Source: an uncultured Lachnospiraceae bacterium (GTDB lineage: Bacteria > Bacillota > Clostridia > Lachnospirales > Lachnospiraceae). From it: a stretch of 64,000 nt of DNA. The position numbers and the translations under genes are program-made. This document shows positions 28,110 to 36,782 of this stretch, piece after piece. The stretch is from NCBI GenBank assembly GCA_934317005.1, contig CAKREB010000005.1:62001-126000 (forward strand). Direction: 5' to 3'. The notes beneath the pieces were generated by a model. The model was given only the letters and a program-made list of their open reading frames with translations. It made no database searches and was not told the DNA's origin. Every line of letters begins with the position of its first letter. The first letter of the stretch is position 1.

Positions 28110-28907
28110 ATGCAAGACGAAAAAATGCAACAGGAAAAGATGCGAAAAGAAAGAATACGAAAAGGAAAAGTGCGAAAAGAGAAAAACCGAAGAAAGCGGG
28201 GAGAAAAGCTGATTCCCATTCAGACGGAAAATAAGATTGAGATCCGTAAACTAAATAAGGCATATCAGATGGGACAGCAGTCGCTTCATGTACTAAAGGA
28301 CATTGACTTTTCTGTAAAAGAAGGGGAGTTTGTGGCAATTCTTGGCCCTTCCGGCTCGGGAAAGTCTACGCTTATGAATGTGATCGGCTGCATGGATGTG
28401 TTTGACAGCGGAGAATATTTTTTGGATGGAATGCCGGTTCACCGGATGAAGGGGGAAGAACTGACGCAGATACGCAACGAAAAGGTTGGCTTTGTTTTTC
28501 AGAATTATCATTTGATTCCGGCATATACGGTGTTGCAAAATGTGATCATGCCACTTTTGATGCGGGGAATGGATCACCATACGGCACAAAAACAGTGCAT
28601 GAAAACAATTGAACTGCTGGGGCTTGCAGAAAGGATTAATCACAAGCCGAATGAACTTTCCGGTGGGCAAAAGCAGCGTGTGGCCATTGCGAGAGCATTA
28701 GCAGGAAATCCTTCCATCTTACTGGCAGATGAACCGTCAGGTGCGTTAGATACCAAAATGGGACAGGAGGTACTAAAGCTTTTTAAACAGTTAAATGAGA
28801 TGGGAAACACGATTGTGATGATCACGCATGATCTTGAGGTGGCAAAGGCTGCGCAAAGAGTGGTGCATATTGTCGATGGGAAAATAATGTCGAAGACTTT
28901 TTGTTGA
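28110..28907 (+). CDS. ABC transporter ATPase (MacB/LolD class) with basic N-terminal extension
   Basis: About 265 residues from 28110 (ATGs at 28107 and 28110 follow AAAAGGGG). The ATPase core has Walker A GPSGSGKST, Q-loop FVFQNYHLIP, signature LSGGQKQR and Walker B LLADEPSGALD, and matches the MacB/LolD/YknY export class. Before it lie about 37 residues made mostly of Lys, Arg, Glu and Gln in short near-repeats (EKMQQEKMRKERIRKGK), encoded by repeated ATGCGAAAAGAA-like units. The extension is unusual for the class and may be disordered; an internal start after it cannot be excluded. It completes the operon. Confidence 0.88.
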   Translation: MQDEKMQQEKMRKERIRKGKVRKEKNRRKRGEKLIPIQTENKIEIRKLNKAYQMGQQSLHVLKDIDFSVKEGEFVAILGPSGSGKSTLMNVIGCMDVFDSGEYFLDGMPVHRMKGEELTQIRNEKVGFVFQNYHLIPAYTVLQNVIMPLLMRGMDHHTAQKQCMKTIELLGLAERINHKPNELSGGQKQRVAIARALAGNPSILLADEPSGALDTKMGQEVLKLFKQLNEMGNTIVMITHDLEVAKAAQRVVHIVDGKIMSKTFC

Positions 28908-28977
28908 CGGAGCAGATGCTTTGGCTTAGTGTGAATAGTAGTAAATCAGCAGAGTAAGCATATGATGGGGTGAGAAA

Positions 28978-30480
28978 ATGAAGAAACTACTATTGACAGA
29001 AGGCTTGATCGCATGTTTTTTTCTGATGCTGCTACTGGGGATTTTGTGGCAGGCAATCGGAAGGGAGCGAAGGACACAGAAAACAAGCACATTACCCAAA
29101 AGGGAAGAGCATACGATCCGTATCTATCCCGGAATACTCGGAGAAGAGTTTTCGCCGCTCTGTATGCAGAAGCAGGCAGAAGAACAGGTGGTAAAGCTTT
29201 GCTTTTCCAATCTGTTAGAAAAAGATCAGGATGGGAAGGTGTGTAATGCATCTGTGTCGAAAGTATGGAAAAAGGGGACGGATGAAACAGCACATATTTC
29301 CAGTCTGTATGACAAAGATACCAAGGTCACACGTATTACGATCCAACTAAACCCTGAGTTGAAAACAGCAAAGGGAACGCGGTTGTCAGCGGATGATCTG
29401 TTGTTTAATTATTATCTGCGCCTTGACAGTTCCTCAGGGGCAAAAGGGTTCTTTGACGGAGTACATATTTTGGGACAGGATGAGTATACTTATGGCACAG
29501 ATGATATAGAAAAAAGGCAGAAAGAACTAAAGAAAATGCTTCAAAAACCATCGGATGAACTAAAAAAACAATTACAGGAAAAAATTGTGCGAAAGGAGCT
29601 TCTTAGTGAATGGCAGTGGGCAAAAGGGTTATATCAGGATGAAGCTTACGATTTTATCAGCAGCCGTTACCGGGAGCCAAAGGACTTGTTCGCATATTAT
29701 TATGCGTATCAGACAAAGTATTCTTCTAAGGGAAAATCAGAAAAACAAGTGATAGAGGACATCGTGAAGCAGTATGCGTGGCATACGAAGCGTCTGGAAA
29801 AAATAACAAATAAAAGCTATGACAGGCAGGCGGAGCGGCTTGCCTTGGCAAATCTGCTTTCTAAAAAAGGAAAAGATACGGTATCTGTCGTTTCCGGTAT
29901 CAAAAAGAAGGATGCGCATACTGTTGAAATCTGTGTAAAGGGAGAAAATGTATCGGTAGAAAAAGTATGTGATCTGTATCTGCTGCCATTGGAAGAGTAC
30001 GGGGACAAGGCTTTGTTTGATGGAAAAAGGAGCTTTGGCTTTCAGAAAGGAACGGCAGATGGAATTTTAAAAAGGGCACAGCAAAGCTTTTGCGGAAGTG
30101 GAGCATTTACGGCAGCTCATATCGGAAAGAACAGGATCGTATGTACAAAAAACAGATTCCATGCCGGAAAAAAAGCGTATCTTGATAAGATTATCATACT
30201 GCGTAAGGATGGCATGGATGCAGGCATGGCAGTTCGGGAGATGCTAAAGAAAAGGATTGATATTGCGATTCTGCCGGATGGGAAAGAGTTAGAGCGGCTA
30301 CGAAATAACCGGGCTACGACAGCATCCTATCAGATCCGCAAAAAAAATATTAGTACAACGCAGCGCGAGAATTGTCTGATCTACCGTACCAGTTATGTCA
30401 ATGCGCCAAGTATTCCAAAAAAATTGACAGAATCTCATACTGTTTTTGATGAGATCTGTCAATTAAAAGTGAATCCATAA
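28978..30480 (+). CDS. Diverged family-5 solute-binding-like protein, membrane anchored
   Basis: 500 residues. GGGGTGAG precedes the ATG. An N-terminal membrane segment (residues ~6-25) lacks a lipobox Cys, so it appears signal-anchored. Family-5 (oligopeptide/nickel-type) binding-protein marks are recognisable: TAKGTRLSADDLLFNYYLRLD near the N-terminus and the SGAFTAAHIGKNRIVCTKN segment followed by KKAYLDKIIILR. The middle holds a long, Lys-rich helical stretch (~residues 175-300), and the C-terminal part is shorter than usual. No peptide permease genes are adjacent; it follows the MacAB-like operon by 70 bases, so it could serve that system. Function uncertain. Confidence 0.6.
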   Translation: MKKLLLTEGLIACFFLMLLLGILWQAIGRERRTQKTSTLPKREEHTIRIYPGILGEEFSPLCMQKQAEEQVVKLCFSNLLEKDQDGKVCNASVSKVWKKGTDETAHISSLYDKDTKVTRITIQLNPELKTAKGTRLSADDLLFNYYLRLDSSSGAKGFFDGVHILGQDEYTYGTDDIEKRQKELKKMLQKPSDELKKQLQEKIVRKELLSEWQWAKGLYQDEAYDFISSRYREPKDLFAYYYAYQTKYSSKGKSEKQVIEDIVKQYAWHTKRLEKITNKSYDRQAERLALANLLSKKGKDTVSVVSGIKKKDAHTVEICVKGENVSVEKVCDLYLLPLEEYGDKALFDGKRSFGFQKGTADGILKRAQQSFCGSGAFTAAHIGKNRIVCTKNRFHAGKKAYLDKIIILRKDGMDAGMAVREMLKKRIDIAILPDGKELERLRNNRATTASYQIRKKNISTTQRENCLIYRTSYVNAPSIPKKLTESHTVFDEICQLKVNP

Positions 30481-30490
30481 AAGAAAAGTA

Positions 30491-32437
30491 TTAATTTACT
30501 TTGACTGTGCAGACATATTTTTTACCGGAAACGACTGCCTGAACTTTGGCAGTTCCCTTTTTTCGTGCCTTGATCACAACGCTTTTATTGGAACGGTTTT
30601 TTAATGAAATATATTTCTTACCGGAAAGAATACTCCAGACTGCTTTTTTCTTACTGCCATTTAGGGATAGTTTAGCTGTTTTTCCCTTGCGTATGGTGAG
30701 CTTCTTAGCCGAAAGCCGGATAACGGCAGATGGAGCAGGGGTTACATTATCTGCAGGATCTTCTTTATCCGAAGAAGGAGGTGTTACCATTGGCTCTGAT
30801 GGGGCGGCATTCTTTTCCCACTGTGCATATAAGGTGATGGAAGCATAATTCTGTGAAGTAAGGTTTGTCACAGAAGCTTCATCCTCATAAGCAGTGCCTG
30901 TGCCATCTGCTTTGGTGTTCCAGCCTGTGAAGGTATAATTGCTGCGGGTAAAAGTATTTTTTGGCAGCGTGTATGTCTGGTCTGTCAGACAGTTTTGCAT
31001 AGAATCCATCATGCCGTCTGTAGCACCATTCCTGCGGAAGCGAATCTGATAGCAGGTGGTTTTATCTCTACTTTCCGGTTCTTTATCAAGCTGCATCGCA
31101 AGCTTGGTTTCATAGCTGTTAAAATCAGACGATGTGATGTAGGAAAGCCTGCCGGTGGCATCACACACAAGAGAAACAATATTTGTGGAGGCTTTCTCTG
31201 CTGCAGAAAGCTCATAGATTGGTGTCGATGCGTTTGTTGTGATATCCAGCTTATAGATGGTATCAGAATCTGAGTAATATAGGTTGGAACCATAGGAAGC
31301 AAAGCCGACAAATGAGCCTACCCAGTAACTATTTGGTATGTTTTTGTTATCCCAGATATCATTGACTGTGACTACTGTTTTTTCAAATTGGAACTGTCCG
31401 TTCAGGTAGTGGTATGCATAGATACTGTCACTGCCGTTAAAGTTATACCATGTACCATTGTTATAAGAAAATCCCGTGTCCATATCGTTCCAGAAATAGT
31501 TGTCATAGGAGGTATCAGACGCGTCGTTTCTGCTCCAGTTACCACTTACCTCCCAGTCATTATTAACGAGGTGTTTTCCTTTAGATGAGCGGTAGAAGCT
31601 TTCGCTTTTTAGAAAGTAAAAATGTCTGGAACGTCCTACTCTGTCCGGTACTGGATCATTCCAGGTTACATCGTTATAATAATATTTTCCATCGATGTAC
31701 AACATATTCCAGGCATGATTTAGTGAGTCGCTTGTGACAATCTGACAGGGAATCCCTACATCAGTCAAAAGCTCCTGATAAGCAAGAGCATAGCCCTGAC
31801 ATACAGAGGTTTTCTCTACAAGATTGTTATAGGCAGAAAACTTAGAAAGCGAGTCATCGTATTTTGCCTGCAGTGCAAGATAATCATTCAGATACAGTGC
31901 TTTTTCCATATCTGACCATAGTGGATTGACACCGGAAAGAGCCTGGTTTACCGCGGCATCATAGGCAGAGAGCATACTTTGGGCTTCTGTCTTAGAGTAC
32001 TTGTAGTTAAAACGTACTTTAGTGATGATCCTGTTGCTATCATAATAGTACGATATCTTTCCGGAAACGTAAAAGTAACGTGGGTGCTGATCCAGATAGG
32101 AATAGAACAGATCACAAAAGGTGGATGTGTTTAACTGTAACGCAGAAAAGTCGCATGTATCCTGAAAGCTGTCAAGAGTGTCTGCAAGCATAGCTTCTAA
32201 GGCATATTGTGTCTTAGCTGAAACAGTGGCAGTCTTTCGGGCAGCTTTTTTGCCGTTGCTGTGCTGATAGGAGAGAAGTCCTCCCTCCTGCAGCGTTTTA
32301 TAGTGTACAGTACAGGTATCTGTTGTATCAGCGTGCTTCGTGGCAGATTTTGCAGAGGCAGTATCTGCGTGAAGTGGTGATGCTGCTGCGACGATCAGCG
32401 AAGCAGCCAGAAACAGGGTAAAAAGTTTTCTTTTCAT
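30491..32437 (-). CDS. Secreted transglutaminase-like protein with InlB-type and BIG2-like domains
   Basis: 648 residues with a signal peptide (~1-25, cleavage near LHADTASA). A transglutaminase/protease-like core spans ~110-320 with Cys213 (SVCQGYALAYQELL), His241 (LNHAWNMLY) and Asp256 (YYNDVTWNDP). A Listeria-Bacteroides (InlB B-repeat) segment follows (~505-545, FTGWNTKADGTG and LYAQWEK), then a BIG2-like Ig domain at the C-terminus (IRLSAKKLTIRKGKTAKL). No sortase or anchor motif is seen. It is the last gene of the minus-strand rmlA-rmlB transcript, ten bases from the convergent neighbour. A role in wall or surface protein processing is plausible. Confidence 0.82.
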   Translation of the reverse strand: MKRKLFTLFLAASLIVAAASPLHADTASAKSATKHADTTDTCTVHYKTLQEGGLLSYQHSNGKKAARKTATVSAKTQYALEAMLADTLDSFQDTCDFSALQLNTSTFCDLFYSYLDQHPRYFYVSGKISYYYDSNRIITKVRFNYKYSKTEAQSMLSAYDAAVNQALSGVNPLWSDMEKALYLNDYLALQAKYDDSLSKFSAYNNLVEKTSVCQGYALAYQELLTDVGIPCQIVTSDSLNHAWNMLYIDGKYYYNDVTWNDPVPDRVGRSRHFYFLKSESFYRSSKGKHLVNNDWEVSGNWSRNDASDTSYDNYFWNDMDTGFSYNNGTWYNFNGSDSIYAYHYLNGQFQFEKTVVTVNDIWDNKNIPNSYWVGSFVGFASYGSNLYYSDSDTIYKLDITTNASTPIYELSAAEKASTNIVSLVCDATGRLSYITSSDFNSYETKLAMQLDKEPESRDKTTCYQIRFRRNGATDGMMDSMQNCLTDQTYTLPKNTFTRSNYTFTGWNTKADGTGTAYEDEASVTNLTSQNYASITLYAQWEKNAAPSEPMVTPPSSDKEDPADNVTPAPSAVIRLSAKKLTIRKGKTAKLSLNGSKKKAVWSILSGKKYISLKNRSNKSVVIKARKKGTAKVQAVVSGKKYVCTVKVN

Positions 32438-32460
32438 ATACTCCTCATTTCTAAATGATA

Positions 32461-33480
32461 TTAACGGTTTTTATACATTTTTTCATAGTAATTAGCGTAT
32501 TCACCGGAAATGATATTTTCCCACCAGGTTCGGTTATCAAGATACCACTTGACGGTCTTTTTGATTCCTTCATCAAAGGAGGTGGCAGGAAGCCAGCCAA
32601 GCTCTTTGTGAATCTTTGTCGGATCGATCGCATAGCGGCGGTCATGTCCCGGACGGTCTGTGACATATGTAATCAGCGATTCCGGTTTATGAAGTTCGGC
32701 TAAGACAGTCTTTACCACTTCAAGATTGGTGCGTTCGTTGTGCCCACCGATATTATAGACTTCACCGACGGTACCCTTGCGGATGATCAGATCGATCGCG
32801 ATACAGTGATCCTCTACATAGAGCCAATCTCTGACATTTTCTCCCTTTCCATAGACAGGAAGCTCTTTGTCATTTAGCGCATTGCTGATCATAAGAGGAA
32901 TCAGCTTTTCCGGAAAATGATATGGCCCATAGTTATTGGAGCAGCGTGAAATCGTACATGGCAGTCCGTATGTGCGGTGATAAGCCTGCACCAGAAGGTC
33001 GGCAGAAGCTTTTGAGGCAGAATATGGACTGGAGGTATGGATCGGTGTTTCTTCGGTAAAGAACAGATCCTTTCTGTCAAGTGGAAGATCACCGTATACT
33101 TCATCTGTTGAAACCTGATGGTAACGTTTGATGCCATATTTGCGGCAGGCATCTAACATGACACTGGTACCGATGATGTTGGTACGCAAAAAAACTTCTG
33201 GATCAGTGATCGAGCGGTCTACATGGCTTTCTGCGGCAAAGTTTACGACGATGTCCGGCTTTTCATTCTCAAAGATCTGATAAATAGCATCGCGGTCTGC
33301 AATATCTGCCTGAAAGAACTTGAAGTTCGGCAGATCCATGATCGGTTCTAAGGTTTCCATATTTCCGGCATAGGTAAGCTTATCGATACATAAGATTGTA
33401 TCCTCCGGATATTTTTTGGTCATATAGTGGCAGAAGTTTCCGCCGATAAATCCGGCACCGCCGGTAACAATAATATTCAT
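32461..33480 (-). CDS. rmlB: dTDP-glucose 4,6-dehydratase
   Basis: 339 residues from the ATG at 33480 (MNIIVTGGAGFIGGNF), with AGAGGATG upstream; a longer frame has no ribosome site. The extended SDR fold shows the TGGAGFIG nucleotide motif, DKLTYAGNME, the catalytic TDEVYGDL segment and YSASKASAD (YxxxK). It turns dTDP-glucose into dTDP-4-keto-6-deoxyglucose. The preceding gene, rmlA, makes its substrate. rmlC and rmlD are not in the window, so the final sugar (rhamnose or another deoxyhexose) cannot be named from here. Confidence 0.96.
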   Translation of the reverse strand: MNIIVTGGAGFIGGNFCHYMTKKYPEDTILCIDKLTYAGNMETLEPIMDLPNFKFFQADIADRDAIYQIFENEKPDIVVNFAAESHVDRSITDPEVFLRTNIIGTSVMLDACRKYGIKRYHQVSTDEVYGDLPLDRKDLFFTEETPIHTSSPYSASKASADLLVQAYHRTYGLPCTISRCSNNYGPYHFPEKLIPLMISNALNDKELPVYGKGENVRDWLYVEDHCIAIDLIIRKGTVGEVYNIGGHNERTNLEVVKTVLAELHKPESLITYVTDRPGHDRRYAIDPTKIHKELGWLPATSFDEGIKKTVKWYLDNRTWWENIISGEYANYYEKMYKNR

Positions 33481-33554
33481 AATCATCCTCTTTTCTGTGT
33501 ATTGGAGTAATATCAAAAACAAATCTTTGGCTGCTTTTGATATCGGTTGACATG

Positions 33555-34433
33555 CTAATATAAAATCTTACCTTCGGCAACCTGTTTTAAGTGTTTTCCG
33601 TAAGAAGATTTTCCATATAATTTGGCAGACTGCATCAGGCGGTCTTTGTCGATCCAGCCGTTTTTGTAGGCAATCTCTTCAACGGCAGAGATCTTGATGC
33701 CCTGACGGTTTTCGATTACGCGGACAAACTCTGTAGCATCTGCTAAAGCATCCATTGTACCGGTATCTAACCAGGCATATCCACGGCCGAGAGTGACTAC
33801 ATCTAAGGTACCTTCGTCCAAGTACATGCGGTTTAAGTCTGTGATCTCTAACTCATTTCTGGCAGAAGGCTTCACTTGCTTTGCCTTTTTGACAACCTGA
33901 TTATCATAGAAGTACAGACCGGTAACGCAGTAGTTTGACTTAGGATGTTCCGGCTTTTCTTCGATTGAAACGGCTTTTCCGTTTTCGTCAAAGGATACAA
34001 TGCCAAAGCGCTCCGGATCTTCTACATAGTAGCCAAACACCGTAGCTCCTACTTTTTTTTGTGTAGCCTGCTTTAGATGCTTAGATAACCCATTTCCATA
34101 GAAGATATTGTCACCTAAGATCATGGCGCAGGAGTCATCACCGATAAAGTCTTCCCCGATCAGAAATGCCTGTGCCAGTCCATCAGGAGATGGCTGTACT
34201 TTATATTGTAAACGGATACCAAAGTTACTGCCATCACCGAGAAGTCTTTCAAAGTTTGGCAGATCGGCAGGTGTGGAGATGATCAGGATATCCTGAATCC
34301 CGGCTAACATCAGTGTGGACAATGGATAATAAATCATCGGCTTGTCGTAAACCGGCAAAAGCTGTTTGGAAGTAACCATTGTCAATGGATATAATCTTGT
34401 GCCGGAGCCACCGGCAAGAATAATACCTTTCAT
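33555..34433 (-). CDS. rmlA: Glucose-1-phosphate thymidylyltransferase
   Basis: 292 residues from the ATG at 34433, preceded by TAGGAGGA. MKGIILAGGSGTRLYPLT is the nucleotidyltransferase signature, with KPMIYYPLS, LGDNIFYG and EEKPEHPKSNYCVTGLYFYD also typical of RmlA. It joins glucose-1-phosphate and dTTP to give dTDP-glucose. It is the first gene of a minus-strand transcript (rmlA-rmlB-transglutaminase-like protein), driven by a promoter back to back with that of galE. Confidence 0.96.
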   Translation of the reverse strand: MKGIILAGGSGTRLYPLTMVTSKQLLPVYDKPMIYYPLSTLMLAGIQDILIISTPADLPNFERLLGDGSNFGIRLQYKVQPSPDGLAQAFLIGEDFIGDDSCAMILGDNIFYGNGLSKHLKQATQKKVGATVFGYYVEDPERFGIVSFDENGKAVSIEEKPEHPKSNYCVTGLYFYDNQVVKKAKQVKPSARNELEITDLNRMYLDEGTLDVVTLGRGYAWLDTGTMDALADATEFVRVIENRQGIKISAVEEIAYKNGWIDKDRLMQSAKLYGKSSYGKHLKQVAEGKILY

Positions 34434-34545
34434 GTGTGTATTTCCTCCTAAATGATTATACAGTTTCGGGAAAAAATTCCCCAAAGGACAGGTCATGCAA
34501 TCGCAGTAAAAGAACCCATCCGATTATCAGTCATACTTAAACAAC

Positions 34546-34575
34546 AGTATAGCATAAAACAGATAAAAGTAGCAA
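34546..34575 (-). promoter_or_regulatory. Promoter of the rmlA-rmlB transcript
   Basis: On the minus strand TTGCTA (34575-34570) is followed after 18 bases by TATACT (34551-34546). The leader to rmlA is about 105 bases. The -35 box is only 11 bases from the -35 box of the divergent galE promoter, so one bound factor could affect both. Confidence 0.6.
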
Positions 34576-34586
34576 GGTATGCTTAG

Positions 34587-34615
34587 TTGCAAGCGATTTG
34601 TAACTTTGATATAAT
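34587..34615 (+). promoter_or_regulatory. Promoter of galE
   Basis: TTGCAA (34587-34592), a 17-base spacer, then a perfect TATAAT (34610-34615). The transcript would start near 34621, at the dispersed motif. The leader also holds a GGGGTA/TACCCC hairpin (34663-34668 with 34672-34677) before galE. Confidence 0.75.
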
Positions 34616-34618
34616 ACT

Positions 34619-34633
34619 ATGCAAGAGTCAAAA
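34619..34633 (+). repeat. Copy of the dispersed ATGCAAGRGTCAAAA motif in the galE leader
   Basis: ATGCAAGAGTCAAAA, continued by TCAGATAGCAAT, compares with GATGCAAGGGTCAAAAG at the left end of the MITE-like element and with ATGTAAGAGTTAAAAGCAG, AT, TGCAAT after tyrS. It begins four bases after the galE -10 box, so it would be at the very start of the galE transcript. Confidence 0.45.
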
Positions 34634-34715
34634 TCAGATAGCAATAGCGGTTAGACCACGAGGGGGTATGATACCCCGGCATAGAAAAGAAAAACAGAGT
34701 ATGGGGGATTTGGAT

Positions 34716-35735
34716 ATGGGCAGAAGAAAAGTACTGGTAACAGGTGGCGCAGGTTTTATCGGAAGTCATACAGATGTCGAGTTGTTAGAGGCCGGATATG
34801 ATGTCGTAGTAATCGATAACCTGATCAATTCCAGCCGGGAAGCGATTGCCAGAGTAGAGAAGCTGACAGGAAAAAAGATTACGTTTTATGAGGAAAATCT
34901 GTGCAACAAAGAGAAGATAGATCAGATTTTTGCAAAGGAAAAGTTCGATGCCGTGATTCATTTTGCTGGATTAAAGGCGGTAGGGGAATCTTGTGAGAAG
35001 CCATTGGAATATTTTGAAAACAATCTGTGTGGAACCTTGTATCTGTTAGATGCAATGAAAAAATATCAGGTACGGTCGCTGGTGTTTAGTTCCTCGGCTA
35101 CCGTGTATGGACTGCCAAAAACAGTACCGATCACAGAAGACTTTCCACTGTCTGTATCAAACCCATATGGACGAACTAAGCTGATGATCGAGGACATGCT
35201 TAGAGACCTGTATCGTGCAGATCAGAGCTGGAATATTGCACTGCTGCGTTACTTTAATCCCATCGGGGCACATGAGAGTGGGATGATCGGAGAAGATCCA
35301 AATGGCATTCCAAACAATCTGGTTCCATATGTAGCGAAGGTAGCGGCAGGTAAGTTAGACTATGTGCGGGTGTTTGGAAATGACTATGATACGCCTGACG
35401 GTACCGGTGTGCGTGATTACATTCATGTAGTTGATCTGGCAGAGGGACATATCAAGGCACTCAAAAAGCTGGAAACGGCACCGGGATTAGTAACTTATAA
35501 TCTGGGAACCGGTGTTGGATATAGCGTGCTTGATGTGATCCACAACTTTGAAAAGGTCTGTCATAAAGAAATCCCATATAAGATCATTGAAAGAAGACCG
35601 GGAGATATTGATATCTGTTATGCAGATGCTGCAAAAGCAAAGGAAGAGCTTGGGTTTGTCGCAACACGTGATATGCAGAAGATGTGTCAGGACGCATGGA
35701 ACTGGCAGTGTAAAAATCCGGATGGATATCGTTAG
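34716..35735 (+). CDS. galE: UDP-glucose 4-epimerase
   Basis: 339 residues. The ATG at 34716 (MGRRKVLVTGGAGFIGSH) is preferred because GGGGG lies eight bases upstream; ATGs at 34701 and further up are alternatives. Seen motifs are TGGAGFIGSH, SSSATVYG and YGRTKLMIED (YxxxK), followed by the GalE-type C-terminal substrate domain. It interconverts UDP-glucose and UDP-galactose, and some members act on the N-acetyl forms. That makes it a possible supplier of UDP-GalNAc or UDP-Gal for the polysaccharide operon downstream. A GGDEF gene follows by 53 bases. Confidence 0.95.
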   Translation: MGRRKVLVTGGAGFIGSHTDVELLEAGYDVVVIDNLINSSREAIARVEKLTGKKITFYEENLCNKEKIDQIFAKEKFDAVIHFAGLKAVGESCEKPLEYFENNLCGTLYLLDAMKKYQVRSLVFSSSATVYGLPKTVPITEDFPLSVSNPYGRTKLMIEDMLRDLYRADQSWNIALLRYFNPIGAHESGMIGEDPNGIPNNLVPYVAKVAAGKLDYVRVFGNDYDTPDGTGVRDYIHVVDLAEGHIKALKKLETAPGLVTYNLGTGVGYSVLDVIHNFEKVCHKEIPYKIIERRPGDIDICYADAAKAKEELGFVATRDMQKMCQDAWNWQCKNPDGYR

Positions 35736-35788
35736 AAGAGAAAAAATCTGCAAAATACGAAAGTAATGTTGCCGCAGGTGGTGACAGA

Positions 35789-36778
35789 ATGGAGAAGATC
35801 GTGCAAGAGCAAGAATTAGATAAAGTTTTAGTATATGAAAGGGCAATGAAGTTTCAAGGTCAGCTGATCGACCGTTTATATGACGATGCGATCAAGGTGT
35901 TTCGTATCGTATGTGATTATATTCATTGCGCTTATATCGTTTTTGTGTCGTGTGATGCAAAGGGAATGGTACATGCCAAATTTTACAATCGGACACAGGA
36001 TCATATTGTTTCGCAGGATCGTCTTTTAGGAGGAGATTTGGTAGATATTTTTGCTATGGAGCAGATTACGGAGTGGACGGTGGAGCAGATGCCGGAGCAG
36101 ATCAGAGAGCTGCTTAAAAAGGATCATATATCTGATGCCGGCAGTGTGTTATCTTTTGGAGATCAGACGAATGGCACACTATATCGGGCGTTTCTTATCT
36201 TTCAAAGTGGAGTAGAGATGGAAGGCTACAGCGAGTTAAAGAAGCTTTTGCTTCGGACGCTCAAAAGCTGTCTGGAGAAGAGAATATTTTATGAGATGGT
36301 GTCCTATGAAAGTTACCATGACATGCTGACGAAACTATACAACAGACGGAGTTATTTTCAGCGCTGCAGTGAGGAATATCCAAAGGCTTCTTCAATCGGT
36401 ATCGTATATTTTGATGTGAATAACTTAAAAACAGTAAATGATCAGTATGGTCATGATGCCGGTGATGCATTGCTGCAGAAGGCAGCAGAAAGCTTCCGGG
36501 GACTGACCGGTGACAATGTACATGCCTATCGCATGGGCGGTGATGAGTTTCTTCTGGTTATGACAGAGTGTACGAGGAAAGAACTGGATGATCTGCTGTG
36601 TAAATGGGAGCAGGAGATTCAAAAGGTAAATGAAAAGTATGGTGGGGAGCCATGTGTGATCGCGGAAGGTTCTGCTTTCGCAGAAGGAGGCTTTGAGATT
36701 GAAGAGGTATGTGCGATCGCAGATAAAAGAATGTATCGGGATAAGATTCGAAAAAAGAGAATGAAGCGAGTGAAATAA
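35789..36778 (+). CDS. GGDEF-domain diguanylate cyclase
   Basis: 329 residues. The first ~170 residues form an unassigned, possibly GAF-like input domain with no membrane segment. The GGDEF domain (~172-325) starts at YHDMLTKLYNRRSYF and has IVYFDVNNLKTVNDQYGHDAGD and an intact RMGGDEFLLVM. No RxxD inhibitory site is seen at the usual position before GGDEF, so product inhibition may be weak. It would make c-di-GMP in the cytosol. It lies between galE and a metallophosphoesterase, about 14 kb from the Pel-like operon promoter. Confidence 0.88.
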   Translation: MEKIVQEQELDKVLVYERAMKFQGQLIDRLYDDAIKVFRIVCDYIHCAYIVFVSCDAKGMVHAKFYNRTQDHIVSQDRLLGGDLVDIFAMEQITEWTVEQMPEQIRELLKKDHISDAGSVLSFGDQTNGTLYRAFLIFQSGVEMEGYSELKKLLLRTLKSCLEKRIFYEMVSYESYHDMLTKLYNRRSYFQRCSEEYPKASSIGIVYFDVNNLKTVNDQYGHDAGDALLQKAAESFRGLTGDNVHAYRMGGDEFLLVMTECTRKELDDLLCKWEQEIQKVNEKYGGEPCVIAEGSAFAEGGFEIEEVCAIADKRMYRDKIRKKRMKRVK

Positions 36779-36782
36779 GAGG

